A DNA stretch of 64,000 bases from the NCBI RefSeq assembly GCF_027923765.1, contig NZ_AP026709.1:3585501-3649500 (forward strand). Direction: 5' to 3'. A program made the translations under genes and the position numbers. The notes beneath the pieces were generated by a model. The model had not been told where the DNA came from and ran no database searches. It saw only the letters and a list, made by a program, of their open reading frames with translations. Source of the DNA: Pseudodesulfovibrio nedwellii (GTDB lineage: Bacteria > Desulfobacterota > Desulfovibrionia > Desulfovibrionales > Desulfovibrionaceae). This document shows, in pieces, positions 44,519 through 53,296 of the stretch (the stretch's first letter is position 1; the number at the start of each line of letters is the position of its first letter).

Positions 44519-44559
44519 ATAAAAAGAAACCTCTGGATTAATTCCAGAGGTTTCTTTTT
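44519..44559. terminator. Bidirectional terminator between hisA and mscS
   Basis: AAAGAAACCTCTGG and CCAGAGGTTTCTTT form a 14-bp stem with an ATTAATT-type loop and flanking A and T runs. It serves both convergent units. Confidence 0.9.
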
Positions 44560-44572
44560 ATGAATAACTTTT

Positions 44573-44640
44573 CGCCGGAGGCGACAGAGGGATTCCAAAG
44601 GGGGCTTGCCCCTTTGGCCGTCAGAGACGAAATCACCTGT
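44573..44640. repeat. Fragment related to the intergenic inverted-repeat element (copy C)
   Basis: CGCCGGAGGCG is followed by CAGAGGGATTCCAAAGGGG and a hairpin (CCAAAGGGG/CCCCTTTGG at 44595-44617). This is like one arm of copies A and B; the opposite arm is not obvious, so it may be a solo arm. Confidence 0.5.
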
Positions 44641-44663
44641 CAATTCCGCCAACGGCGGCGCCT

Positions 44664-45503
44664 TTATCCTTCCGAATTTTTGTCCACAGTATACATGTAG
44701 ACATCCTGCTGCGGGTAAGGAATAGAAATGCCTTCCTGATCGAAGACAAGTTTTACTTTTTCTGTGATGGCGAAGTACACACCCCAGTAATCTTCTGTTT
44801 TGCACCAAGGTCGTACAATAAAGTTGACCGAGGAATCTGCCAACTCGGAAACTTCGACCTGTGGGGCAGGGGTGGTAAGAATGCGTGGTTCGTCTGCCAG
44901 AATTTGTTTCAAAATCTTTTTCGCTTTGAGCAGGTCGTCGTTGTAGCCGATGCCCATAACCAAGTCGACACGGCGAGTCGGGTTGGCTGTGACATTGGTG
45001 ATGGTTCCACCGAGTACGGCGGAGTTGGGCACGGTGATGACCTTGTTGTCAGGGGTGGTCAAGACCGTATTGAAGATATTGATTGTCGTGACAGTACCGG
45101 ATTCACCACCAGCCGTAACGTAATCACCTTTTTTGAAGAAATTCATCATGATCAGGATGACGCCGGCAGCAAAGTTGGACAGGGAGTCCTTGAGAGCGAG
45201 ACCGACGGCCAAACCTGCGGCACCGAGAACAGCGAGGAAGGACGTTACGTTTATTCCAGCCTGTCCGAGTGCAGCAATAACCACGGCTGCGAGCAGGGCA
45301 TAGTAGATGATGTTGCGCATGAATGAGCCAAGCGTCTCATCCATTTTTGCTTTGAGCATAACTTTGCGGGTCATGTCTGCAATATAGCGTGCGATCATCC
45401 GACCTACGATAAAAAGTATTAGGGCAACAATGAGTTTTACACCATACGTGGTGACATAATACATCGCAGTATCAAAAAGAACTTGGGGGTCGAATCTTTC
45501 CAT
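44664..45503 (-). CDS. mscS: Small-conductance mechanosensitive channel MscS
   Basis: A 279-residue protein of MscS length. Three membrane segments occupy residues 15-130. The third holds the pore helix GAAGLAVGLALKDSLSNFAAG with the Gly/Ala pattern of MscS. The beta domain (FFKKGDYVTAGGESGTV, then PDNKVITVPNSAVLGGTITN) and the C-terminal alpha/beta domain follow. The channel opens under membrane tension to release solutes during hypo-osmotic shock. GGAGGAAAC precedes the ATG. Confidence 0.93.
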   Translation of the reverse strand: MERFDPQVLFDTAMYYVTTYGVKLIVALILFIVGRMIARYIADMTRKVMLKAKMDETLGSFMRNIIYYALLAAVVIAALGQAGINVTSFLAVLGAAGLAVGLALKDSLSNFAAGVILIMMNFFKKGDYVTAGGESGTVTTINIFNTVLTTPDNKVITVPNSAVLGGTITNVTANPTRRVDLVMGIGYNDDLLKAKKILKQILADEPRILTTPAPQVEVSELADSSVNFIVRPWCKTEDYWGVYFAITEKVKLVFDQEGISIPYPQQDVYMYTVDKNSEG

Positions 45504-45597
45504 GTTTCCTCCAGAGAAAAAAAGTCATTATGATTTGGTAGTCATTATCATAAAGCCAAACGGTTAGGAACTCCCTACTGGGTAAATGGGAAACTTT

Positions 45598-46353
45598 TTA
45601 TTCGCCCCATTTCCCTTTTTCATTCACTCGAATGTATTTTTGGAACGTGTAATAGTATCCGGCAAGCGCATTGCAGAATCCAGCAGCGCCGTCCAGAAAA
45701 CCGAGCTTTAGAAAATAGAGTTTTATAAAGCGGACTGTGGCGTGAAGTAGTGCATTGAGCATGCCGCCGCGTTTACCTTTTTCACGAAGGGAAATCGCTC
45801 CTTCCTCAGCATAGTAGTTAATCTTTTCCATATGTTGCTGGAAGGAGTCATAGGGGTAATGCAGGATGTCACCAGATAGCTTTATGGTCTCTCCGCGAGG
45901 CTTGAAGTGATAGTGCGCACCTGAGGCCGAGACTTCCATTTGACCTGTGCGAAATACACGGAAAAGGTAATCTGGATACCACCCTGAATGTTTCATGAAC
46001 CGATTGAAATAGAAGGAGCTTCGTGAAGTATAGTAACCAGAAACGTGCTCCTTTTTGGAGAGTTTTTTGATGATATTGTCGTGCAATTCGTCTGTCAGAA
46101 ATTCGTCCTGATCCAATGAGACAACCCAGGTGGTAGTGATTTCCGACAAGGCGAGTTTGAATTGAGCAACGGGTCCGGGCCAAGGATTGACGATAACCCG
46201 AGCGCCACATGCTTCCGCTATTTCTCGGGTGCGATCAGATGAGTCTGAATCTACAACGAGTAATTCATCGCAAAAATCAAGCGATTTGAGACATTTCTCA
46301 AGCAGCCGTTCACCATTATATGTCAGGACCAATCCGGTCACAGTTTCACGCAT
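45598..46353 (-). CDS. Family 2 glycosyltransferase (WaaE/KdtX-like, LPS core)
   Basis: A 251-residue GT-A enzyme. VTGLVLTYNGERLLEKCLKSL opens the fold; LLVVDSDSSDRT and SLDQDEFLT (DxD-type metal site, about residues 95-97) follow. The C-terminal part with basic and aromatic residues and a membrane-associating helix (FIKLYFLKLGFLDGAAGF) is shared with beta-1,4-glucosyltransferases that add glucose to heptose I of the LPS core. GGGAGATGC precedes the ATG. It appears monocistronic, between mscS and the uraA terminator. Confidence 0.85.
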   Translation of the reverse strand: MRETVTGLVLTYNGERLLEKCLKSLDFCDELLVVDSDSSDRTREIAEACGARVIVNPWPGPVAQFKLALSEITTTWVVSLDQDEFLTDELHDNIIKKLSKKEHVSGYYTSRSSFYFNRFMKHSGWYPDYLFRVFRTGQMEVSASGAHYHFKPRGETIKLSGDILHYPYDSFQQHMEKINYYAEEGAISLREKGKRGGMLNALLHATVRFIKLYFLKLGFLDGAAGFCNALAGYYYTFQKYIRVNEKGKWGE

Positions 46354-46452
46354 TGCATCTCCCTTGATTGCTCGCGAATCTTACGCATTTATTCCGAACG
46401 GGTCCAATGAAACCTCGTATCTTATTGTGTCATTCATTCTGTTGCCAAAAAT

Positions 46453-46490
46453 AAAAAAAGCCCCTCTTCGACGAAGAGGGGCCTTTTTTT
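46453..46490. terminator. Terminator of uraA
   Basis: AAAAGCCCCTCTTCG and CGAAGAGGGGCCTTTT form a 13-bp stem with A and T runs on the two sides, directly beside the uraA stop. It also insulates the GT2 gene promoter. Confidence 0.92.
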
Positions 46491-46500
46491 CGTTTGAGTA

Positions 46501-47871
46501 TTAGAGATCGGTGCGGTGATCCGGGGCTGCGGGATTGATTTCGTCGGGCAGCGGTGCATCGCAGTCCTTACAGGGCAGGACGAGGTTCAGAATAACGCCG
46601 ACAATACCGGCCAGACCGATGCCGCCGAGTTTGACGATGACGAGGTCAAAACTCATTCCGCCGATACCGAACACGAGAATCATGGCCACGATGGCGAGAT
46701 TACGTGGAAGCATCAGGTCGGTTCTGGCACGAACAAGCGTGTTGATGCCGATGACGGTGATGGCACCGAAGAGCAGGATCATGATGCCGCCCATAACAGG
46801 GACGGGGATGGTGCCAAGGAATGCGCCGAGCTTGCCGACAAAGGCCAGCAGGATAGCGGTAATGGCGGCCCAAGTCATGATGGCCGGGTTGAAGGCATGG
46901 GTCAGTGCAACTGCGCCGGAAACTTCGGAGTAAGTGGTGTTCGGAGGTCCGCCCAGACATGCAGCCAGGGAAGTGGCAACACCATCGCCGAGCAAGGTGT
47001 TTTGGATGCCGGGATCCTTGACGTAATCTTTGCCGGAGATGCCACCTATAGCGAGAACATCACCAAAGTGTTCGATGGCCGGTGCAATGGCGACCGGGAT
47101 GATGAACAGGATGGCTTCGAGATTCCAGGTGGGAAATGTGAAGTTCGGGATTGCCAGAACCGGAGCGTCTGCTATTTTTTGGAAACTGACCAGTGCGGGT
47201 GCGGTCCAGTTCTGGAGAGTGCCAGGATCGAAAGCGGCCTGTTGAGCTGCTGAGAAGCCGGTTGCGTCCAGAATCAGGGATGTGACGTACCCGACTGTGA
47301 TACCGAGCAGGATCGGGATGAGCTTGATCCAACCTTTACCAAGCAGGGAAGCCAGGATTGTAGTCAGAAGGGCTGCACCGGCAATGATTATTGCGGTGAT
47401 ATTAGGTACCAGCCAGGCTCCACCATCACCTGAACGTCCCATAGCCATGTGTACGGCAACCGGGGCAAGGATCAGGCCGATAACCATGATGACCGGGCCA
47501 GTGACGATCGGGGGCAGAACACGGCGAAGCATTTCGGAACCGTAAATACGGATCAGGAAGCTGAGTATGACGTAGAGCAGGCCCGCGCCGATTAATCCAC
47601 ACATGGTGGCGGGGATGCCCCAAGTCTGCACGCCATAGATGATGGGGGCGATGAAGGCAAAGGATGATGCCAGAAAAACAGGCACCTTGCCTTTGGTGAT
47701 GACTTGGAAAACCAGGGTGCCTGCGCCAGCGGTAAATAAGGCTACGTTGGCGTCAAGACCGGTCAACAGTGGTACCAGTACCAGTGCGCCGAACGCGACA
47801 AAAAGCATTTGCGCGCCGAGCAACGCGTCTTTGGGTCTGAAATTATACTCGGTGGAATGAATGTTACTCAT
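46501..47871 (-). CDS. uraA: Uracil/xanthine permease (NCS2 family, UraA-like)
   Basis: A 456-residue, 14-segment NCS2 transporter. The family motif appears as [23 protein letters not shown], with the substrate-binding glutamate in the PAIEHFGD part. [20 protein letters not shown] follows the loop typical of uracil transporters. It takes up uracil with protons. It lies downstream of upp on the same strand with a hairpin between them, so imported uracil can be converted directly to UMP. The C-terminus has a pair of cysteines, CKDC. GAGGAGGAG precedes the ATG. Confidence 0.93.
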   Translation of the reverse strand: MSNIHSTEYNFRPKDALLGAQMLFVAFGALVLVPLLTGLDANVALFTAGAGTLVFQVITKGKVPVFLASSFAFIAPIIYGVQTWGIPATMCGLIGAGLLYVILSFLIRIYGSEMLRRVLPPIVTGPVIMVIGLILAPVAVHMAMGRSGDGGAWLVPNITAIIIAGAALLTTILASLLGKGWIKLIPILLGITVGYVTSLILDATGFSAAQQAAFDPGTLQNWTAPALVSFQKIADAPVLAIPNFTFPTWNLEAILFIIPVAIAPAIEHFGDVLAIGGISGKDYVKDPGIQNTLLGDGVATSLAACLGGPPNTTYSEVSGAVALTHAFNPAIMTWAAITAILLAFVGKLGAFLGTIPVPVMGGIMILLFGAITVIGINTLVRARTDLMLPRNLAIVAMILVFGIGGMSFDLVIVKLGGIGLAGIVGVILNLVLPCKDCDAPLPDEINPAAPDHRTDL

Positions 47872-47968
47872 AATGTGCCAACTCCTCCTCTCGGGCGTTA
47901 TCGTGAGAGTCCTTTACAGTACAGACTTCACGGAGCGCCATTAATGGTTGCCCCCCTAAAAACTCCAA

Positions 47969-47996
47969 AAAAAGACACGCTGTGAAGCGTGTCTTC
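47969..47996 (-). terminator. Hairpin between upp and uraA (terminator or attenuator)
   Basis: Read on the minus strand, AAGACACGCT and AGCGTGTCTT form a stem followed by seven T residues, soon after upp. Since uraA lies downstream in the same direction, it either ends the upp transcript or limits read-through. Confidence 0.8.
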
Positions 47997-48000
47997 ATAC

Positions 48001-48627
48001 CTACTTGGTACCGAATATCTTGTCTCCCGCGTCTCCAAGACCGGGGATAATGTATCCGATGTCGTTGAGTCGCTCATCAAGAGCGGCTGTGTAAATATCC
48101 ACTTCGGGATGGTCCTTGAGAATGCGATCAACGCCTTCAGGCGCGGCACACAGGAACAGGCCTCGGATAGATTTACAGCCAGCGTCTTTGAGCAGACGGA
48201 TGGTTGCCTCCAGAGTACCGCCAGTGGCCAACATGGGATCAAGGATGAGCGCGGTGCGTTCTTCGATCTTGTTGGCGAGCTTGACGTAGTACTGGACAGG
48301 CTCAAGGGTCTCTTCGTCGCGATAAAAACCGACAACGGATGCTTTAGCGCCGGGAATCATATCAAACACGCCGTCCATCATACCTAAACCTGCGCGCAGG
48401 ATAGGCACGACAGTGACCATTTTGCCCTTGATGCAGTCGACTTCGACGTCACCGGCCCATCCCTTGATGGTTTTCTTTTCGGTTGCGAAGTCTTTTGTGG
48501 CTTCGTACGTCAGAAGACGGGTGATCTCGTTTGACAGCGTGCGAAAATGGCTGGTGGAAATGTCATAAGAACGAAGCAGGCCGACTTTGTGTCGGATAAG
48601 CGGGTGATCTACCAGATGTAAGGCCAC
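48001..48627 (-). CDS. upp: Uracil phosphoribosyltransferase
   Basis: A 208-residue enzyme of normal length, starting at GTG with AAGGAGAG upstream. It makes UMP from uracil and PRPP. The PRPP site is DPMLATGGT (about residues 130-138); the C-terminal [17 protein letters not shown] binds uracil. It salvages uracil imported by the adjacent UraA. It is divergent from the pseudouridine synthase/CoaE fusion. Confidence 0.96.
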   Translation of the reverse strand: MALHLVDHPLIRHKVGLLRSYDISTSHFRTLSNEITRLLTYEATKDFATEKKTIKGWAGDVEVDCIKGKMVTVVPILRAGLGMMDGVFDMIPGAKASVVGFYRDEETLEPVQYYVKLANKIEERTALILDPMLATGGTLEATIRLLKDAGCKSIRGLFLCAAPEGVDRILKDHPEVDIYTAALDERLNDIGYIIPGLGDAGDKIFGTK

Positions 48628-48823
48628 AGGCTCTCCTTGTGTGCTGGTGTTTTATAAAATATAGTAATGAAAGTTGCGATTGCGCAAAATTTCCCCTTTC
48701 TAAGCTGATGAACGGCGTGGGTCAAGACCCAATTTGGGCTACGTTTAATGTATAAAATCAATTTGAATTTTACTTTCCAATGATTCCCGGTATATCGTCC
48801 ATTTCATGGTTGAAGAGAAAAAA

Positions 48824-50482
48824 ATGAACATATGGAAGAGGAACGTGGACTTCTCGGACAGAGGAGTGCGTCTGGATAAATTCTGGGGGCGCGAGCTGGC
48901 TGACGAAGGAGTCTCACGCGGACGGGTCAAATCCTGGATTGAATCCGGCATGGCTATCGTCGATGGGCAGAGTGTAACCAAAGGTAAACAAAAGCTTTTA
49001 GGTGGAGAGCAGGTCTCCATTGGGGCTGAAGACATACTGATGGGGGAGAATGCCCCTGAACCGGTCGCCGGTGATCTGTCGGTATTGTTTGAAGACGAGC
49101 ACATGCTCGTGGTGGAAAAACGCGCCGGGGTCACAACTCATCCCGCGCCAGCGGAAAAGGGACCGACTCTGGTTAATTATCTGCTGCATCAGTGGCCGGA
49201 TATTGCGGCCGATGTGTCAGGCATGGACGAACAACGTCCTGGCATCGTGCATCGACTGGATAAGGATACGTCAGGTATCATGGCGGTTGCTCGTACTGAA
49301 GCTGCCCGGTTGAAACTGGCATCTGATTTTGCCGAGCGCAAAGTACACAAGGTATATCTTGCCATTGTTCACGGTTGTCCATCCCAACCTTATGGCACTA
49401 TTGATGCGCCTATGGGACGCCATCCAAGTCAGAAAACACGCATGGCCGTTGTCGACAAGGGTGGACGTGATGCTCGAAGTGAATATCGAGTTCTTTGGAC
49501 TGGTCCTCGCGGGTTGGCTTCGCTGGTGGCCGTGCGTATTCATACAGGACGAACCCATCAGATTCGTGTGCATATGGCGCATCTTGGTCATCCGCTTTTG
49601 GGTGATTCGGTCTATGGCTCACGGGAAAATGTTGATTGGTCACGTCGGCCTGATTCGTTGGCCACGTTGGCTCCGCGTCAAATGCTCCATGCTTTTTATC
49701 TTTCAGTCACGCACCCTGTGACAGGTGAGAAGATTACTCGATGGCAGGCACCCCCCACAGATTTCCAGACTTTGCTGTCCGGTTTGACACGTGAGTGTCT
49801 GCGAGTAGGGATTGTTGGTATGCCTGGTTGTGGTAAATCCACAATGCTTGGGGCTTTGCGTGGTTTGGAGCTGCCCTGTTTTAGTGCTGATGATAGTGTT
49901 GCTGTCCTTTACGGACCGGATGGTGATGGCGCATCCATGATTCGGCAAAGGTTTGGTGGTCAATATTCGCTTGAAGACGGGAGCGTGGACAAAACTGCCT
50001 TGTTTCAAGCCATGCAGACTTCAGAGACCATGCGCCGAGAGGTCATGGACCTGATTCATCCCATGGTGCGTCATGAGTGCGAAGAGTTCTTTAAAGAGCA
50101 TCGTGACGAAGTGGCTGCATTTGCCGAAGTACCGCTGCTGTTGGAGTCGGGATGGCACAAGGGTGGCCGTGTGGATATGGTGGCCGGAGTCTCGTGTCCT
50201 GAAGAAAAGCGGACAGGCGAGTTGCGTGAAAAACGTGGGCTCGATGTTGAAACTCTGGCTGTGTTCGATTCGTGGCAATGGTCGGAGAAAGACAAGCTTG
50301 CGGCATGCGATCTGGTGCTGAGCAATGCTGGCGGCGTGGAAGATTTGCAGATTGAGGCTGGCAGGTTGCGAGATTTTGCCTGCGACAAGGCTGAGCGTCG
50401 TAACCGAGAATTCGAGGACTGGATGGAAGGGTTGTGGCCCAATTTGGCCGATGAGTTTTCGGCTGAGGGGGCTGATGCATGA
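48824..50482 (+). CDS. Pseudouridine synthase (RluA/RluD family) fused to dephospho-CoA kinase
   Basis: A natural two-enzyme fusion of 552 residues from the ATG at 48824 (GAAGAG upstream); a start 6 codons earlier at 48806 lacks a ribosome site. The N-terminal S4 domain (about 10-75) precedes a pseudouridine synthase domain with the catalytic aspartate in HRLDKDTSG (143-151) and RTHQIRVHMA. From about residue 325 a CoaE domain begins, with P-loop GMPGCGKST (332-340), then FSADDSV and EVPLLLESGW. CoaE phosphorylates dephospho-CoA, the last step of coenzyme A synthesis; RluD-type enzymes modify rRNA uridines. The two roles are unrelated. No frameshift separates them. From memory this fusion occurs in other Desulfovibrio. 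Confidence 0.9.
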   Translation: MNIWKRNVDFSDRGVRLDKFWGRELADEGVSRGRVKSWIESGMAIVDGQSVTKGKQKLLGGEQVSIGAEDILMGENAPEPVAGDLSVLFEDEHMLVVEKRAGVTTHPAPAEKGPTLVNYLLHQWPDIAADVSGMDEQRPGIVHRLDKDTSGIMAVARTEAARLKLASDFAERKVHKVYLAIVHGCPSQPYGTIDAPMGRHPSQKTRMAVVDKGGRDARSEYRVLWTGPRGLASLVAVRIHTGRTHQIRVHMAHLGHPLLGDSVYGSRENVDWSRRPDSLATLAPRQMLHAFYLSVTHPVTGEKITRWQAPPTDFQTLLSGLTRECLRVGIVGMPGCGKSTMLGALRGLELPCFSADDSVAVLYGPDGDGASMIRQRFGGQYSLEDGSVDKTALFQAMQTSETMRREVMDLIHPMVRHECEEFFKEHRDEVAAFAEVPLLLESGWHKGGRVDMVAGVSCPEEKRTGELREKRGLDVETLAVFDSWQWSEKDKLAACDLVLSNAGGVEDLQIEAGRLRDFACDKAERRNREFEDWMEGLWPNLADEFSAEGADA

Positions 50483-51219
50483 TCCCCATTCGTGACAATG
50501 TGCCGAGGCTTACCACCCCCTACGGGGTGGGCCTCATCATTGTCATCAATGTGGTAGTTTTTCTGTACACCCTGACGGTGGGGACGCGTGAGCTCGCTTA
50601 TCTGTACCATTTGTTCGGAGTTGTACCAGCCCGGTTCTTTTCACCGGACTGGGCTGCATGGGCTGGGTATCCAGACAGTTTGGGGTGGCCGCTTTTTTCC
50701 TATATGTTTTTGCATGGCGGCTGGCTGCATATTATTATGAATATGTGGATGCTTTGGCTGTTTGGAGACAATATTGAAGATGTCACGGGCCATGGCCGGT
50801 TCGTGCTGTTCTATTTGTTGTGTGGTCTTGCGGCAGTGAGTTTGCACATGGTGTTTGAGTCGGATTCGACAATTCCCATTGTGGGCGCATCCGGGGCTGT
50901 GGCTGGTGTCATGGGGGCCTATGTCTTTTTGTACCCTCATGGTCGAGTTACTGTTTTGGTGCCCATCATTATTATTCCACTTTTTTTTCAGGTGCCGTCA
51001 TTTCTTTTTCTTGGCATCTGGTTTCTCTCTCAGGTGGCATCTGGCATTACGTCTGCCGCGCAGCAGGCCGCGCATGGCGTGGCCTGGTGGGCTCATGTCG
51101 GCGGTTTTATTGCCGGCGCGATTCTTATTCGCTGGTTCAAGCGTCCGGGAAGTTGCAAGTATTGTTATAACCCGGACACCAAGGATTACGATCCGGAATC
51201 ATTGGATCACGACCTTTGA
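50479..51219 (+). CDS. Rhomboid-family intramembrane serine protease
   Basis: A 246-residue protein with six or seven membrane segments. The catalytic dyad is visible: Ser138 in GASGAVAGVMGAY and His206 in WWAHVGGFIAG. HGGWLHIIMNMWMLWLFGDNIE (about 79-100) supplies the L1 loop and the conserved histidine/asparagine of the oxyanion region. It cleaves membrane-spanning substrates; the targets are unknown. A short C-terminal tail has CKYC. It overlaps the fusion gene by 4 bases. Confidence 0.9.
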   Translation: MIPIRDNVPRLTTPYGVGLIIVINVVVFLYTLTVGTRELAYLYHLFGVVPARFFSPDWAAWAGYPDSLGWPLFSYMFLHGGWLHIIMNMWMLWLFGDNIEDVTGHGRFVLFYLLCGLAAVSLHMVFESDSTIPIVGASGAVAGVMGAYVFLYPHGRVTVLVPIIIIPLFFQVPSFLFLGIWFLSQVASGITSAAQQAAHGVAWWAHVGGFIAGAILIRWFKRPGSCKYCYNPDTKDYDPESLDHDL

Positions 51220-51245
51220 ACGTCGTTGTATTAACGCTTTTGGGG

Positions 51246-51803
51246 CTATTGGCTCGGGATCATGAATGATGTCACCTTGCGAACACCCTCAACTCCTTTG
51301 GCAATTTTGATGGCCAGTTGAGCTTCTTTTTTGTTTCGAATCATGCCGAGCAAAACAACTTCTCCGTTCATGGTTTCCTGTTCGATCTGTGTGGCTGAGA
51401 GGTCTCCTTCAGCGATCAGTGCCGCACGTACGCTGGCAGCGATTTCCAGATCGTTCGTAGTCGTGTCGGATTCTTTGACGAAGTACTTGGTTACTTTTTT
51501 TACACCATCCGTGGCCTTGGCAGTTTTGTATGCAAAAGACTGAAATGCAGTATCATTGATAGCTCCTACGAGATAGACGTGTTTCAAGAAACAGTAGGCA
51601 TGAATTTGGAGAGCCTTTTTGCCGTCTTTGTCGGCCATGGCTTTTTTGATGGAAAGAGAAATTTCTTTGTCTGCGGTTTGGTCGCCGACACTGCGTTCAT
51701 CACGTGCACTGCCGTATATAGCTCCCCATGGAGTCCAGGCTATGGTAGATATGGCGAGGCAAACGATAAGCAGGGTAGAGAGTATCAATTTGGGGTTTTT
51801 CAT
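51246..51803 (-). CDS. BON-domain exported protein
   Basis: The start MKNPKL is chosen for AGGAGG 6 bases upstream; the open frame extends 19 codons further without a ribosome site. The 185-residue protein has a signal peptide or anchor (about 4-27, LILSTLLIVCLAISTIAW). Two BON domains follow (about 45-110 and 115-185), with ALQIHAYCFLKHVYLVGAI and MNGEVVLLGMIRNKKEAQLAI as repeats. BON proteins bind phospholipid in the periplasm. It has the same design as the lipoprotein at 6193, but no lipobox. It is divergent from the cbpA operon. Confidence 0.82.
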   Translation of the reverse strand: MKNPKLILSTLLIVCLAISTIAWTPWGAIYGSARDERSVGDQTADKEISLSIKKAMADKDGKKALQIHAYCFLKHVYLVGAINDTAFQSFAYKTAKATDGVKKVTKYFVKESDTTTNDLEIAASVRAALIAEGDLSATQIEQETMNGEVVLLGMIRNKKEAQLAIKIAKGVEGVRKVTSFMIPSQ

Positions 51804-51868
51804 GATTCCTCCTAAAACGACTGTGGAAAACTTTGTGGAAAACTTGTATGAAGATTCCACTTATACAC

Positions 51869-51896
51869 TTGACACAGAGTGAGAGCATATTAACTT
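51869..51896 (+). promoter_or_regulatory. Candidate promoter of the cbpA-cbpM-clpB unit
   Basis: TTGACA at 51869 and TAACTT at 51891 are 16 bases apart. The -35 is perfect and the -10 is weak. No CIRCE element (TTAGCACTC-N9-GAGTGCTAA) is present. Confidence 0.4.
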
Positions 51897-51951
51897 AGAA
51901 AAGCATCGACGAAAATATTTTTTTTGTTTTCAGGAAAGGAACACGATTCGA

Positions 51952-52917
51952 ATGGAATATAGAGATTATTACAAACTCCTCGGAGTTTCTCGCTCATCGT
52001 CCAAGGATGAAATTAGTAAGGCCTTTAAAAAATTGGCTCGCAAGTATCATCCTGACCTTAATCCGAACAACCCGGAAGCGGAAGCTAAGTTTAAGGAGAT
52101 CAACGAAGCCTACGAAGTTCTCAAAGATGCGAAGAAGCGCAAACTGTATGATCAGTTCGGCTCCAACTGGGAGCATGGGCAGAATTTTCAGCCGCCGCCC
52201 GGATACGAGAATATGCAGTATGGTGGTGGCGGTGGATTTGGCGGCGGGGCCGGATTCTCAGATTTTTTCGAGACCATTTTTGGTGGTGGTGGCGGCCCGG
52301 GTGGCGCAAGTTTTCGCGGAGGTTTTCAGCAAGGCGGTGGCTATCAACAGCGTCCACGACGCGGTTCCGATTCCGAGGCATCCTATGAGATGACGTTGGA
52401 AGAGGCTTTTCGCGGTGGCAAGAAGTCCATCACTGTGCAGGAGCAGGTCACCGGTCCGGAAGGCTTCCCGCATATGAACACCAAGACTCTTGAGATCAAC
52501 GTGCCGCCGGGTATCAAAGATGGGCAGAAGATCCGTCTGGCCGGACAGGGCAACCCCGGTATGGGCGGTGGGCCCAAGGGAGATCTGTATCTCAAGATCA
52601 GGCTTATGTCTCATCACATGTTCAAGGTGTCTGATGCAGACGTTATTCTCGATCTGCCTCTGGCGCCTTGGGAAGCCGCACTGGGTGCAAACCTGCGTAT
52701 CCCTACTCTTGACGGTGCAGTGGAAATGAAAATTCCGCCAGGCATTGGTTCCGGCAAGAAATTGCGAATCAAGGGCAAAGGATTGGGAGCCGGTGCAAAG
52801 AAAGGTGATCAGTTCGTGCGTATTATGATTCAGGTCCCCGAGCGACTCTCCAACGAAGAACGTGAGTTATTGGAGAAGCTGCAAGAAGTGTCCGATTTCA
52901 CACCGAGAAATTTCTGA
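51952..52917 (+). CDS. cbpA: DnaJ-family co-chaperone CbpA
   Basis: A 321-residue class II J-protein. The N-terminal J domain (residues 1-70) has HPD in KYHPDLNP. A Gly/Phe-rich stretch follows (about 80-130, with long glycine runs), then two C-terminal beta domains (about 140-225 and 230-315) that bind clients, with [19 protein letters not shown]. The cysteine-rich zinc domain of DnaJ is absent, which identifies CbpA. It recruits DnaK to unfolded proteins. The partner cbpM follows 12 bases later. Confidence 0.92.
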   Translation: MEYRDYYKLLGVSRSSSKDEISKAFKKLARKYHPDLNPNNPEAEAKFKEINEAYEVLKDAKKRKLYDQFGSNWEHGQNFQPPPGYENMQYGGGGGFGGGAGFSDFFETIFGGGGGPGGASFRGGFQQGGGYQQRPRRGSDSEASYEMTLEEAFRGGKKSITVQEQVTGPEGFPHMNTKTLEINVPPGIKDGQKIRLAGQGNPGMGGGPKGDLYLKIRLMSHHMFKVSDADVILDLPLAPWEAALGANLRIPTLDGAVEMKIPPGIGSGKKLRIKGKGLGAGAKKGDQFVRIMIQVPERLSNEERELLEKLQEVSDFTPRNF

Positions 52918-52929
52918 GGAAATTGAACT

Positions 52930-53265
52930 ATGACCACACGAAAGCTTCAGGAAATGTTGTTGCAACTGCCCGGTTTGAATTTGCCGGAACGCAGTGAGTA
53001 TGTGGCTTGGGCGCAGCTTGTGCAGTTGACCAGTATTCAACCTGCTCAGGTTTCAGAACTAGTTGACCTTGGTTGGATCAGTCCCAAGAAGACGAACGCG
53101 GAGGAGTATTTGTTCCGACTGCGTGATGTCTATCGCATTCATAAGCTCATGCGGCTGGTCAATGATCTGGATATGTCGTTTAACTCCGGCTCCATAATTG
53201 TGGACTTGCTGGAGCGGGTGGAAGAATTAGAAAAAGAAGTCATAGAGTTGAAGAGGCTTGTATAA
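52930..53265 (+). CDS. cbpM: Chaperone modulator CbpM
   Basis: A 111-residue MerR-like protein. An N-terminal helical winged part (SELVDLGWISPKKTNAEEYLFRLRDVYRIHKLMRLVNDLDMSFN) precedes a coiled tail with ERVEELEKEVIELKRLV. In other bacteria CbpM binds the J domain of CbpA and blocks its action with DnaK. GAGGAA precedes the ATG. It sits between cbpA and clpB in a chaperone operon. Confidence 0.87.
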   Translation: MTTRKLQEMLLQLPGLNLPERSEYVAWAQLVQLTSIQPAQVSELVDLGWISPKKTNAEEYLFRLRDVYRIHKLMRLVNDLDMSFNSGSIIVDLLERVEELEKEVIELKRLV

Positions 53266-53296
53266 CGGAGCTTTTTCACCTCTAAGGAGGTAAAAT

